DNA of 45,464 bases from QHCE01 sp038260095 (GCA_038260095.1 JBBSOC010000009.1:1-45464); one strand, 5' to 3'; numbered from the stretch's first letter, positions 7,191-16,433 are shown. The notes: generated by a model from the letters alone, not told the origin. Made by a program: numbers and translations.

Positions 7191-8414
7191 CTACAGACCC
7201 TTGAGTAGTCGCAGCAGCGCGGTGTGGTAGACGGCTTGGACGGTGGGAACGCCGTCGATGCGGAAGCGTTCGTCGGCGGCGTGCAAGCCGGTGTAGGTGA
7301 CTCCGAAGCCGGCGGTAGCGGGGATACCAAGACCGGCGAGGTAGTTGCCAATATTGGATGGGCCGGCAATTCTGGGTTCAGTGTGGAGATCGAAGGCGTG
7401 TGCGGCTTCGAGCAACGTCAACCGCAGTGGTGAGCTTGCTGGCAGCGCGAATGCTGGCCAGCGGGTGTTTGCCTCCAGCAACGTTGGCTGGGTACTCGGC
7501 CATTCGCGGTCTACTTCGGTGACTATGCGTTTCAGGAGTGTGGAGGCGGCGTCGTGGTTGAAGGTAGGTGTAGTGCGAATGTCCACGTTGATCGCACACA
7601 CATCTGGCGTCACCGAGTAACCCTGGCCCCCGCTTATGGCGGTGACGGTCAACTTGCCCGGCAGAGGAAATGCCTCGCTGATCCCGCCGGGAAGCTCTAG
7701 TGCGGACAGTTCCCGGATGAGGTGTGCGGCCTTCACGATTGCGTTAGGGGTGGGTTTGCCGCCGCCGGAATGCGAGGAGGTTCCATGCACGTGGAGTTGG
7801 ATGCGGTAGACCCCTCGGCCACCGATGACAAGTGTATCCATGCCGGGGTAGCCGATCATCACTCCGGCTACATCGCTCGGCGCGTTCGGGCCCTCGAAGT
7901 ACTGCTTGGCGCCGCCGAATCCGCCGGTGTGCTCATCAAGGTCGAAAAGCAGTACCAAGCTGCCATGCAATTGGTCGGTAATCGCCGACAAGCGGATGGC
8001 GAGATGGCAGAAAATCGCGACGGCGACCTTGGAGTCGCAGCCGCCTCGGCCCCATAACCAGCCGTTGTCGATGACACCTGAAGTAGGTGGATGGGTCCAC
8101 GCGTTCTCGTCACCGAATGGGGCAGAATCCAGGCAGGCATCTAACACCCAGCGGGGGCCGGGTTAAGCGCCACGGATTTCCACGGTCAGACCGACCACGG
8201 CACCGTGGCCGGCGCGCACGAGCTCCACAGGTAGGGCATGCTCGCGCATCCACCGGGAGAGTACATCGACTATCGGGTCGTATGAGTCAATACCGGCGCG
8301 GCTGGGGACGCGCACCAACGCCGAGGTTAGTTCGAGGACAAACTCGTGATCTTCCTCGGCCGCGGCCAAGATCTGAGCGTGGTTACCGGCGTCATGGTGG
8401 TACTGGGGACACAT
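7191..8414 (-). pseudogene. M20-family metallopeptidase interrupted by one in-frame stop
   Basis: The whole 407-codon frame reads as a single M20-type amidohydrolase except for TAA at 8163-8165. Residues before it (DHEFVLELTSALVRVPS) are the normal N-terminal helix and those after (PGPRWVLDACLD) continue in the same frame, so one substitution explains the break. Later features are GRGGCDSK, DLDEHTGG and the dimerisation domain. The usual metal-binding His of HxD is Cys here (ACLD), so the family variant may be atypical. A GTG at 8147 could start a truncated product lacking the first 90 residues, but it has no ribosome site. Full-length intact homologues should be about 400 residues. Confidence 0.75.
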
Positions 8415-8539
8415 GGCCGCACCTTTCTTTCCTGACCGAGTTTCCTCGGTGGAGGGCCTGTCGCTTGATGGGTCGGTGTTAGGGAAAGCCTTGAGCGCGC
8501 CTCGTCCGCGCTTAGGGCGAATTCTGAGGTTGATACCGG

Positions 8540-9029
8540 ATGTCGGTCGGGAGAAATGTCGGCAGACTGATCGGCATGATTTCCAAACTCATGTCTATTA
8601 TCGCCGGCGGAGCGCTGGTGGCTGCCTACATCGTCGCTCCCACGGAATCTGCTGTTGCCAAAACCGGAGGCAGTGACGTAACCACTGCCGCCTCCCTGCC
8701 ATGGAATACTTGCGCGAATGCGGCGGGCGTGCAGTGTGCCACTGTGCGGGTGCCAGTGGACGGGAGTCACCCCGTGGCGACCAGCTAGACCTGCGCATCG
8801 GTTGCATGTCCGCCAGGCGCCACCCGCGCTGCTGGTCAATCCACGGTATGACCCTGCTACTGCCCATAGTGGCGCCCAGCGAGTGGCGAGCCAACTGCCA
8901 CACAGCGTATTGCTCACCGTCGACGGGGCGGCCCACGCTGTACTGGAGGGAGGATGCCAGAGATACATAGACAGGTACCTCATTGAAGGCAAGCTGCCCG
9001 ATCCCAACACTCACTGTCCCTTGCGCTAA
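8540..9029 (+). pseudogene. Secreted S33 (TAP-like) alpha/beta hydrolase with a large internal deletion
   Basis: The 5' frame (8540-8788) has a signal peptide and the start of a secreted tripeptidyl-aminopeptidase-like hydrolase (GVQCATVRVPVDGSHP). The 3' frame, a different phase, carries the C-terminal TAP-like domain (PPALLVNPRYDPAT, LLTVDGAAHAV, YLIEGKLPDPNTHC) to the stop at 9029. The middle third or more, including the nucleophile elbow GxSxG, is absent, so roughly 1 kb was lost and the frame shifted. The catalytic His region is retained (GAAHAV). No product is expected. Confidence 0.7.
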
Positions 9030-9045
9030 GCGTTAGCCTGCGGTG

Positions 9046-9828
9046 GTGAATCCCGATCCACATCAGAGCCATCCCAGTTCACGAGGCGTGCTTGTGACCG
9101 GCGCTACCCGCGGGATCGGCCGCGCCGTTGCGCAGGCGTTTGCCACCGCTGGTGACCACGTAGTGGTTCACTATTCTTCCCGATTTGAGGAGGCAGACGA
9201 GACTTTCACGTCGTTGGCCGGCGCCGGTCATGCTCTTTTACAGGCTGACATCACTGACCCCGCCTCGGCCTCACTTCTGGTCGATGAGGCAGCGCGGGCG
9301 CTGGGGAGCGTGGATGTGCTGGTCAACAATGCCGCGGTCAACCTCCCACAATCGGTTGCTACTACGTCTTATCGCCAATGGCACGACGTATGGCAGCAGA
9401 CGCTCGCCGTCAACGTTGTCGGCGCGGCGGACGTGAGTTACTGCGTGGCTCGGCATCTCATTGACCGCGGTAGCGGCGGATGCATCGTCAACATCGGCTC
9501 TCGTGGTGCCTTCCGTGGGGAACCGGATCACGTGGCCTACGGAGCCAGCAAGGCCGCCCTTCATGCACTCGGGCAGTCGCTTGCCGTGGCTCTGGCACCA
9601 CACGACATCGCCGTTGCATCCGTCGCACCGGGATTCACAGCGACTCCGCGAGTTGCCGGACGACTCGCCGGGGCCGAAGGTGAGAGCCTGAAGGCTCAGA
9701 GCCCGTTCGGACGGGTAGCGCAACCCGAAGAGATCGCCGCGGCTGTCTTGTGGCTCGCCTCGCCTGAGGCAGTCTGGGCTTCGGGCACCATCCTAGACAT
9801 GAACGGAGCGTCATACCTGCGCACCTGA
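9046..9828 (+). CDS. SDR family oxidoreductase, FabG-like, 260 aa
   Basis: An NADPH-type SDR similar to 3-oxoacyl-ACP reductases. It has TGATRGIGRA near residue 19, a second-strand pattern without an acidic residue (favouring NADP), NNAAV, NIGSRGA with the catalytic Ser and YGASK for YxxxK. The end LASPEAVWASGTILDMNGA is the normal FabG C-terminus. Two GTG codons are tandem; I prefer 9046 because TAGCCT sits exactly six bases upstream, the spacing of leaderless genes elsewhere in this window. It follows the broken S33 hydrolase and stands alone. Confidence 0.86.
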   Translation: MNPDPHQSHPSSRGVLVTGATRGIGRAVAQAFATAGDHVVVHYSSRFEEADETFTSLAGAGHALLQADITDPASASLLVDEAARALGSVDVLVNNAAVNLPQSVATTSYRQWHDVWQQTLAVNVVGAADVSYCVARHLIDRGSGGCIVNIGSRGAFRGEPDHVAYGASKAALHALGQSLAVALAPHDIAVASVAPGFTATPRVAGRLAGAEGESLKAQSPFGRVAQPEEIAAAVLWLASPEAVWASGTILDMNGASYLRT

Positions 9829-9851
9829 ACTGGTGATACTGAGATCGGCGG

Positions 9852-9870
9852 TTCAGCCGGCAGGGCTGAA
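9852..9870 (+). terminator. Hairpin after the FabG-like gene
   Basis: TTCAGCC and GGCTGAA form a seven-base stem with a five-base loop, 24 bases after the stop. No T-run. Confidence 0.4.
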
Positions 9871-9967
9871 ATAAGTAGTAACATCGTGATTATGAATGTA
9901 GTAACAAGCGAAGTGGGAGTGCGAAACTCTACGACTTGAGCTCAGCCGATACTAGGGGCCGCTATTG

Positions 9968-10939
9968 TCAGGGTAGGAGTTGAATCTTGCCCGTACGGTC
10001 ACGTGATGCCAGTAATTCATGCGCACGAGCCGCCTGGGAGAGAGGCAATGGTTCGTTAACATCCAGCCTAATTACGCCATCATGCAGAAGCGCGAATACC
10101 TCATTGGCGCGCCATGCTAATTCAGTGGGATCCGCGATGTAATCATCAAGCGCTGGTCTGGTGAGGAACCGTGAACCAGAGCGAAGTCGACCAAGGTCTA
10201 GTGGTGGCACCGGACCACTTGATTGTCCGCAGAGGACCAACATGCCTCGTGCTCGTAGTGATTCCAGGCTCGCGTTAAATGTTGCCGCTCCCACTGAGTC
10301 ATATACGACGGTAGCGCCGAGGCCGTCGCTTATGCGCCGCACCTCGGATGCGATGATCTCCGGATCCCCGCCGTGCACCACTGTGTGAGCAGCCCCCGCG
10401 TTGTGAACCTGTTCTGCTTTCCGTTCTGACGATGTCACTCCGATCACAGTGGCACCAGTGTGGCTGGCGATCTGGACGAGTAGCTGGCCGAGGCCACCGG
10501 CTGCCGCCAACACAACGACGAGATCGGCCTCGCTGACCGGGTATGTGCTGATAGCCAAGTAGTGTGCGGTCATTCCCTGCAGCAATACCGCAGCGGCGCT
10601 ACGGCTATCAATCCCCGCCGGGATGGCTACTAACCGATCTACGGGGACGACCGCGTAGTCCGCATAACTCCCCTGAACTCCGGTGTAGGCAACTCGATCG
10701 CCAACCCCTAGATCGGTCACGCCCTCACCTATCGCCTCGACTACACCGGCAGCCTCCTGGCCTGGAATGAACGGTAGAGACTTGGGATAGAGGCCCTCTC
10801 GAAAATAGACGTCGATGAAGTTGACACCAACTGCCTCATGTTGAACCCGTACCTGCCCGGGACCGGGCGTTGGAAGCGGAACCTGAACGAACTCCAATAC
10901 CTCTGGACCGCCTGTTTTGCTCACCATAATTGCGTGCAT
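9968..10939 (-). CDS. qor: Quinone oxidoreductase (zinc-free MDR), 323 aa
   Basis: Reduces quinones with NADPH; cytosolic. It has the GroES-like half (GQEAAGVVEAIGEGV near residue 60) and the Rossmann half with AAAGGLGQLLVQIA near 145. No structural-zinc Cys cluster, as expected for this class. I chose the ATG at 10939 because GGGAG lies four bases before it; the upstream ATG at 10957 has none. It is the last gene of a minus-strand run with a RidA gene 35 bases upstream and an ArsR regulator before that, suggesting one operon for detoxifying reactive carbonyl or imine compounds. Confidence 0.9.
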   Translation of the reverse strand: MHAIMVSKTGGPEVLEFVQVPLPTPGPGQVRVQHEAVGVNFIDVYFREGLYPKSLPFIPGQEAAGVVEAIGEGVTDLGVGDRVAYTGVQGSYADYAVVPVDRLVAIPAGIDSRSAAAVLLQGMTAHYLAISTYPVSEADLVVVLAAAGGLGQLLVQIASHTGATVIGVTSSERKAEQVHNAGAAHTVVHGGDPEIIASEVRRISDGLGATVVYDSVGAATFNASLESLRARGMLVLCGQSSGPVPPLDLGRLRSGSRFLTRPALDDYIADPTELAWRANEVFALLHDGVIRLDVNEPLPLSQAARAHELLASRDRTGKIQLLP

Positions 10940-10974
10940 GCCACTCCCAACTAGCATGAATTCATCTATAACGC

Positions 10975-11430
10975 CTAATTCACTGAAACGATGAGCTCTA
11001 CCTCTACCGGGGCATTGAGCGGAAGCTCCGCCACGCCTACCGCGGTACGCGCATGTTCGCCAGCTTTTCCAAAGACTGCAACGAGCAATTCACTCGCACC
11101 ATTGATGACGGCCGGCTGTCCGGTGAAGTTCTCTGCCGAAGCAACGAACCCAACTACCTTGATAATGCCTTTCACGTTTTCCAGCCCCACGAGCCCATTC
11201 ACTGCCGCCAAAGCATTCAGAGCACACTGCCGGGCAAGATTTTTAGCCTGCTCCGGCGTCACCTCTGCCCCGACTTTGCCTATCTGCAGTAGCTGCCCCT
11301 CAACTATCGGAAGTTGCCCAGAGGTGTAGATGAGCTGACCGCTACGAACGGCGGGAACATAAGCTGCCACCGGTGACGCCACCGGAGGTAGCGTCAGCCC
11401 GAGCTCATCGAGTCTGTCAAACACGCTCAT
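10975..11430 (-). CDS. RidA family protein, 151 aa
   Basis: RidA/YjgF proteins hydrolyse reactive enamine and imine intermediates. This is the longer subfamily with an N-terminal extension (SVFDRLDELGL), the IYTSGQLP strand, and the C-terminal HARTAVGVAELP segment holding the conserved Arg, then VEVELIVSV. AAGGAG lies six bases before the ATG. It sits between an ArsR gene 44 bases upstream and the quinone reductase 35 bases downstream, probably one operon. The precise substrate is not evident. Confidence 0.88.
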   Translation of the reverse strand: MSVFDRLDELGLTLPPVASPVAAYVPAVRSGQLIYTSGQLPIVEGQLLQIGKVGAEVTPEQAKNLARQCALNALAAVNGLVGLENVKGIIKVVGFVASAENFTGQPAVINGASELLVAVFGKAGEHARTAVGVAELPLNAPVEVELIVSVN

Positions 11431-11474
11431 GTGCTACTCCTTCAGAAGAAGCCACCATCGTTGGGATTTCTGGA

Positions 11475-11774
11475 TCACCAATCATTCTGGAGCGCATGCT
11501 TTACCTCATCAATCCGTTTCTCGTCGCGTCGGTAAAAGGTCCACTGTTTAATGCGCGTGCCCTCAATCAGGCCTGCTTGCGCCAAAATCTTCAGATGTTC
11601 GCCAGCGGTCGGTTGGCTCACTCCAAGTTTGTTTGCGATGAGAAGAGCGCATACCCCGTCTCTGACCAGGTCTCCGTCAATCTGAGGTGCGAAGTGTTCC
11701 ACGGGATTGCTCAACCATCGCAAGATTTGCAGCCGACGCTCGCTGGCCAGAGCTTTGCAAACATCCAATAGCAT
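11475..11774 (-). CDS. ArsR-family winged-helix regulator, 99 aa
   Basis: A small DNA-binding protein with LASERRLQILRWL as the first helix and the recognition segment VSQPTAGEHLKILAQAGLI, then a wing. It lacks the CVC metal motif, so it is not a classical metal sensor. As first gene of the minus-strand run before RidA and quinone reductase it probably autoregulates that operon. Confidence 0.82.
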   Translation of the reverse strand: MLLDVCKALASERRLQILRWLSNPVEHFAPQIDGDLVRDGVCALLIANKLGVSQPTAGEHLKILAQAGLIEGTRIKQWTFYRRDEKRIDEVKHALQNDW

Positions 11775-11863
11775 GTAGGTAGTTTGCTTAATCCCTAAGT
11801 GCTTGTCAATGGCTCCTCGGTTCCATCTAGATGGCGGACATTTCCCCCGGATTACCGGGAGCC

Positions 11864-12280
11864 CTATCGGAAGAGGTTCTGTTCGGTAGCGATGTCGTAG
11901 TGGTCGCGGGCGACCTGAACCTCATCCATGTGACCTTCCGCCCAGCTCTTGATCGCACTGACCACGGGCAGTAGGCTCCGCCCTAGATGAGTGAGTTGAT
12001 AATCGACCCGTATGGGCACAGTCGGAATGATCGAGCGGATCACGAATCCGTCCCGTTCGAGATTACGTAGAGTTTGGGTGAGCATCTTTGGGCTCACACC
12101 CGCAACGCAGCGGGCGAGTTCGCTGTAACGCTATTCGCCGTCGGCGAGGGCTACGAGGATGAGACTGACCCATTTGTCGGAAAGCCGTTCGAGCAGTTTT
12201 CGACTCGGGCAGGCGTCGAGAAACGCATCGTATTCCTCTCGGGATTGGCGGCGTTGCTCGGCGACAGTGCGGGTAGCCAT
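11864..12280 (-). pseudogene. HxlR-family regulator interrupted by one in-frame TAG
   Basis: From ATG at 12280 the frame encodes an HxlR winged-helix protein of about 138 codons broken only by TAG at codon 50 (12131-12133). Before it: DKWVSLILVALADGE. After it: RYSELARCVAGVSPKMLTQ, the direct continuation of the family's recognition region. Remaining length and end (VDYQLTHLGRSLLPV) are normal. Re-initiation at the ATG for SPKML would give a 77-residue product without the first DNA-binding helices, so regulation is probably lost. Its divergent partner, a cupin remnant at 12331-12465, is also dead. Confidence 0.75.
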
Positions 12281-12330
12281 GGCTCTCCTTTAGCTTACTA
12301 ACGCACCCTTAGGTACGTACTTCCCAATGG

Positions 12331-12465
12331 ATAGTGCTTCTTCGTAGTGACACCATTACATGCGAGCCGGGTGAGATTCACAACGCAGTCAACACTGGCG
12401 ATGAGCCCTGGCGCTACATCGTGTTCAAGACCAACGTTGTGCCAGATGACAGCGTGTGGCTGTAA
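12331..12465 (+). pseudogene. 3' remnant of a cupin-domain protein
   Basis: Forty-four codons ending in TAA read as the last part of a cupin barrel: ITCEPGEIHNAVNTGDEPWR then IVFKTNVVPDDSVWL. The CEPGEIH strand with its His and the VNTGDEP turn are characteristic. Nothing cupin-like remains upstream, where the HxlR promoter region begins. It may once have been the gene controlled by the neighbouring HxlR regulator. Confidence 0.6.
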
Positions 12466-12632
12466 GATACTCGCCGTTTCCTGACGATTAACGACCATCG
12501 AAAACGACGTGCGTCGTTCACGTACTACCTGTGATCGTCGAGAGGTAGGCAAGGCGGCTTGCACGGGTGCGGGTGTCCCGCAAAGTACAGCGCCGGCAAA
12601 GGCTTTTTGGCGAACACTCTAGGGTTCCGATT

Positions 12633-13379
12633 GTGAAGGATCTTCTGCTACTGCCCACTGGTGTCCTCGTGGGGGTCGTGAACGCTGTGGCGGGAGGTGG
12701 CGGCCTGTTGTCGTTTCCCATGATGATTGCGCTGGGATACTCCCCCTTCACTGCCAATATCACCATCACCGCTGGGACTTTCCCCAGCAACTTCGGTGCA
12801 GTCTGGGAATACCGAGACCGGCTCTCGGGTGAGAAACGTTCGCGCAGCGTGGCCCTTGGTGCCGCTGGAGTCATCGGGTCTCTCATAGGCTGCGCGTTGT
12901 TGCTATGGGGAGGGGCCGCAACATTCACGACTGTCGTTCCGTGGTTACTCGTGATCAGCGCCATGCTTGTGCTTGCTCAACCCCAAATCGTACGAGTTGT
13001 ACGGCAGGTTTCCGGCACGTCAGGCGGCCATAGTTGGCTCGGCATAGTGGGCGCCGCGGTGGTAAGTGTGTATGGCAGCTACTTCGGCGTAGCGATGGGC
13101 GTGATGTTCCTCGGTGTATTCGGTGTGCTCATGCATGAGCCGTGGCAACAACTCAACGCGTGGAAAAACGAGATCTCCGTATTCGTCAACACGGCCGCGG
13201 TTATCGCGTTCGCGTTGTTTGCGAACATCGCGTGGAGCGCCGCGGTGTTTCTCGCGCTCGGTGCGCTAGTCGGCGGATTCATCGGCGCGCGCCTTGCTCG
13301 TCGTTTGCCTGACCGCTGGTTTCGTATCGCCGTGGCGTCCGTCGGTCTGGTGGCCGCCGCAACTGTCCTTCTACACTGA
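12633..13379 (+). CDS. TSUP (TauE/SafE) family membrane permease, 248 aa
   Basis: An integral membrane protein of the sulfite/sulfonate exporter superfamily with about eight hydrophobic segments. The N-terminal signature LVGVVNAVAGGGGLLSFPMM is typical, and the second half repeats it around VVSVYGSYFGVAMGVMFLGV. I chose GTG at 12633 because it places the first helix close to the start as in relatives and AGGG precedes it; an in-frame GTG at 12567 would add 22 basic residues. The transported anion is unknown. Glutamate decarboxylase follows 28 bases later but seems to have its own promoter. Confidence 0.85.
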   Translation: MKDLLLLPTGVLVGVVNAVAGGGGLLSFPMMIALGYSPFTANITITAGTFPSNFGAVWEYRDRLSGEKRSRSVALGAAGVIGSLIGCALLLWGGAATFTTVVPWLLVISAMLVLAQPQIVRVVRQVSGTSGGHSWLGIVGAAVVSVYGSYFGVAMGVMFLGVFGVLMHEPWQQLNAWKNEISVFVNTAAVIAFALFANIAWSAAVFLALGALVGGFIGARLARRLPDRWFRIAVASVGLVAAATVLLH

Positions 13380-13407
13380 AGACCGTATCTGGCGGTAGTG
13401 TGGCGGC

Positions 13408-14856
13408 ATGCCACTGTTGCATCCGGCTTACCAGCGCAATTCAGGTCACCAAGATGTGTCGATCAACCCGGTATTCACCCGTGAGCCGGTGCAGATTCCG
13501 CGTAATCATTTGCCGCGGGCGGAGCTTGATCCAGACACCGCCTATCAAGTGGTACATGACCAGCTGATGCTCGACGGCAACGCCCGACTGAACCTGGCCA
13601 CCTTCGTCACCACCTGGATGGAGCCTCAAGCCACTCAGTTGATGACGGAATGCTTCGACAAGAACATGATCGACAAGGATGAGTATCCACGCACCGCCGA
13701 CCTGGAGCTGCGATGCGTACGAATGCTCGCCGAGTTGTGGCATGCCCCGTCGGCAGCTGATGCCACCGGCTGCTCGACCACTGGTTCCAGCGAGGCCTGC
13801 ATGCTGGCTGGGCTAGCCCTCAAACGCCGCTGGCAACACGCTCGCAAGGCCGCCGGTAAACCGGTAGATCGACCAAACATCGTCATGGGCGTCAACGTGC
13901 AGGTCTGTTGGGACAAGTTCGCCAACTACTGGGACGTTGAGCCCCGTCTGATCCCGATGAGCGGCGACCGTTTTCACCTCTCCGCCGCGGAGGCGGCTGC
14001 GCACTGTGACGAGAACACCATCGCTGTGGTCACGGTCTTGGGCTCGACCTTTGATGGCAGCTATGAGCCGGTCGCTGAGATCTGCGCCGCCCTGGATCAA
14101 CTGCAGACGAGTACTGGGTTGAACGTTCCGGTGCATGTTGACGGCGCGTCCGGCGCGATGATAGCTCCGTTCTGTGATCCCGAGCTGGTGTGGGACTTCA
14201 CGCTTCCCCGAGTCGCTTCGATTAACACTTCCGGCCACAAGTACGGCCTGGTCTACCCCGGGGTGGGATGGGTCCTGTGGCGCGACGCCGCCGCCCTCCC
14301 GGAAGATCTAGTGTTTCGCGTCAATTACCTGGGCGGGAACATGCCCACCTTCGCGTTGAACTTCTCCCGCCCGGGCGCACAAGTCATTGCCCAGTACTAC
14401 AACTTTCTCCGGTTGGGCTTCGACGGTTACTGGCGTGTTCAGCAAACCTGTCGAGAGGTAGCTACCACACTGGCGGACAAAATCGCTGAGCTTGGACCAT
14501 TCCGGCTGCTCACTCGCGGCGATGAGCTCCCTGTCTTCGCCTTCACCCTCGACGAACACATCAGTGGTTATTCCGTCTTCGATGTCTCGGCTGCGCTGCG
14601 TGAGCACGGCTGGCTGGTTCCCGCCTACACCTTTCCCGAGCACCGCACCGACCTGGCGGTGCTGCGTATCGTGGTCCGCAACGGGTTTACCCACGACCTC
14701 GCCGACCTGCTACTGGCCGACCTGCGCAGCGAGCTTCCTCGGCTGGAGCGCCAATCCAGCCCGCAACGAGGTAGCGGATCCAGCTCCTTCGCCCACGGTG
14801 CTAGCCCACCCAAACCGCAACCCGCTGAGCACCACGACGCCCCATCACACCAATGA
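13408..14856 (+). CDS. gadB: Glutamate decarboxylase, 482 aa
   Basis: PLP-dependent conversion of glutamate to GABA and CO2, consuming a cytosolic proton. Fold II decarboxylase with substrate loop TGSSEACMLAG, the HVDGASGAM strand whose Asp binds the PLP nitrogen, and the PLP lysine in SGHKYGLVYPGVGW (Lys278). The last 35 residues are Ser/Pro/His-rich and variable. TAGTGT lies six bases before the ATG and no ribosome site is seen, so it is probably leaderless. It overlaps the downstream HAD gene by ATGA. No GABA antiporter is nearby. Confidence 0.92.
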   Translation: MPLLHPAYQRNSGHQDVSINPVFTREPVQIPRNHLPRAELDPDTAYQVVHDQLMLDGNARLNLATFVTTWMEPQATQLMTECFDKNMIDKDEYPRTADLELRCVRMLAELWHAPSAADATGCSTTGSSEACMLAGLALKRRWQHARKAAGKPVDRPNIVMGVNVQVCWDKFANYWDVEPRLIPMSGDRFHLSAAEAAAHCDENTIAVVTVLGSTFDGSYEPVAEICAALDQLQTSTGLNVPVHVDGASGAMIAPFCDPELVWDFTLPRVASINTSGHKYGLVYPGVGWVLWRDAAALPEDLVFRVNYLGGNMPTFALNFSRPGAQVIAQYYNFLRLGFDGYWRVQQTCREVATTLADKIAELGPFRLLTRGDELPVFAFTLDEHISGYSVFDVSAALREHGWLVPAYTFPEHRTDLAVLRIVVRNGFTHDLADLLLADLRSELPRLERQSSPQRGSGSSSFAHGASPPKPQPAEHHDAPSHQ

Positions 14857-15569
14857 GTGGAGATATGGGCGTGACCTCTAGCCCATCCCGGTATAGCCAC
14901 AGCGTCCTCGCGATCCTGTTCGACATCGACGGCACGTTGATTACCACCGGCGGCGCCAGCGGAGTCGCCTGGCATCGGGCGTTTACCGATCTCTATCGAG
15001 TATCGGCCAACGTCGACGAGTTCACCCACGCCGGCATGACCGATCCCGAGGTTGCTCGCTTGACCTTCGCAGCTGTGATCGGCCACGATCCCGACCCACG
15101 TGAGCTAGCACAGCTGCTGGCCAAGCGGTTGGAATACCTTCCGGTCGCGGTGGCCGAATCCACTGGCTACCGTGTGCTGCCGGGTGTAGCGGAGCTACTG
15201 CCTTCGCTTGTCCATCAGGGTTATCTGTTGGGGTTGACCACCGGTCTCGTCGAGTCCGCGGCGCACATCAAGCTCGCCCGTGGCGGCCTCAACACATACT
15301 TCCATTTCGGCGGGTACGGATCGGACTCACCGGATCGCACCGAGCTGACCCAGCGGGGCATCCAGCGAGCCGGCACGGTGCTCGGTACGCCCGTGGAACC
15401 CCACCGCGTTTGGGTCATCGGCGACACGCCACTAGACATCGCGGCTGCGCACGGTGCTGGCGCTGTCGCGATCGGCGTCGCCAGCGGCGGGTACACCACC
15501 AAGGCGCTCCGTGACGCTGGCGCCGATCACGTCTTGCGTGCCCTCACCGATGAGCTCCCGCTGCCTTGA
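14853..15569 (+). CDS. HAD-family phosphatase, phosphoglycolate-phosphatase-like, 238 aa
   Basis: A haloacid-dehalogenase hydrolase expected to dephosphorylate a small metabolite. Motif I FDIDGTL supplies the nucleophile and acid Asp, motif II Thr is in GLTTGL, motif III lies in the linker before GTPVEPH, and motif IV is GDTPLDIAAA. A helical cap lies at residues about 35-95. Start and gadB stop overlap as ATGA, implying translational coupling, so it may act on a metabolite linked to glutamate/GABA metabolism, but no specificity can be read. Confidence 0.87.
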   Translation: MSGDMGVTSSPSRYSHSVLAILFDIDGTLITTGGASGVAWHRAFTDLYRVSANVDEFTHAGMTDPEVARLTFAAVIGHDPDPRELAQLLAKRLEYLPVAVAESTGYRVLPGVAELLPSLVHQGYLLGLTTGLVESAAHIKLARGGLNTYFHFGGYGSDSPDRTELTQRGIQRAGTVLGTPVEPHRVWVIGDTPLDIAAAHGAGAVAIGVASGGYTTKALRDAGADHVLRALTDELPLP

Positions 15570-15780
15570 GCCGATTCCCCTTGCTGAAGGTTTCACCCGC
15601 CCGGCTCCGCCGCCGTTCACCTAGCAGGCTCGACAGTCACGGACGCGACATCCTGCCAGCAGGTGAGCCATCGATCCTCAGGGCGCAGCCTAGTGCCTGT
15701 TTTCGTTCGATTACCGCTCACGGTTTCTTCAAGCCGGTAGCGTGTAAGGCGTCAATTTTCGTGGAAAGAAAGGGCGGATT

Positions 15781-16167
15781 GTGAATATGAATGTAAGGCA
15801 AACATTGCGCAAGTTCGGTATTGCGGGTAGCGCCGCGGTCTCTGCCGCATTATTGGTGACAGTTTTTAGCGCTGCCCCGGTCTCCGCAGGCACTGGCCCT
15901 AGTCAACCAGACCCGGCAGGGTGCACTTCAGGACCCACTGGGGATGGTGGGGTCCAAGCGCTATGTAAGACAAATGCTTACCAGCTTTCCGTCACATGCC
16001 CTAGGCTGGCCAACCCCAAGAAGGTGCCAATAGATGTACCCATCTACGCATCTCAAAATCATGCAGGTCGTGGGGAGCGCTATGTCAATAAAAGCGACGA
16101 CCAGCACTACCACAGTGTTGTCTGTTACGCCGGGGATGTCCAAGAATTTCACATAGAGCACAGATAG
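15781..16167 (+). CDS. Small secreted four-cysteine protein, 128 aa
   Basis: A Sec signal peptide with cleavage after APVSA near residue 36 precedes a mature domain of about 92 residues with exactly four Cys (AGCTS, ALCKT, VTCPR, VVCYA). The core C-KTNAY-QLSVTC and the later VVCYA match the protein at 25454-25843, so the two appear paralogous. The mature part is rich in Asn, Tyr and His. AAAGGG lies six bases before the GTG; an ATG two codons later is an alternative. Third positions are less GC-rich than in gadB or the HAD gene. Function unknown. Confidence 0.68.
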   Translation: MNMNVRQTLRKFGIAGSAAVSAALLVTVFSAAPVSAGTGPSQPDPAGCTSGPTGDGGVQALCKTNAYQLSVTCPRLANPKKVPIDVPIYASQNHAGRGERYVNKSDDQHYHSVVCYAGDVQEFHIEHR

Positions 16168-16284
16168 AAGGGTGTGGTGGGAGGGTCGGGGATTTGCAGA
16201 GATAGCGGCCAAGGGTCATAACTCTATGCGGCCGCAGCCGCGCAACTCGGCCTTCTCATCGCCGCTCAGTATGTCCCGAGCGGC

Positions 16285-16433
16285 CGCCCTCTCCTTTCTG
16301 GTTGCGGTAGTTGATGACGATGCTGTTGAGGCCTTCGTAGACACCGATAAGTTCGCACTGAAGGTTTGGATTAGATGCAGGGCTTGGTCCAGTAGTTACG
16401 CCGTGCGACCTTGCCGCGAATCACTTCGTCTAC
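16285..16433 (-). pseudogene. NTF2/SnoaL-like protein remnant with small indels
   Basis: Read on the minus strand across two frame changes, the stretch gives DEVIRGKVARRNYWTK, then LIGVYEGLNSIVINYRNQKG, a familiar order in actinobacterial nuclear-transport-factor-2-like proteins. Two single-base losses near 16380-16390 would account for the breaks. The N-terminal part is missing and the C-terminal end degenerates. It overlaps the last bases of the TetR gene. Confidence 0.45.

Noticed and set aside
9892..9939. Fifteen-codon ORF MNVVTSEVGVRNSTT after TAACAT
   Set aside because: Looks like a leaderless start of a DUF397-like protein but too short to support.
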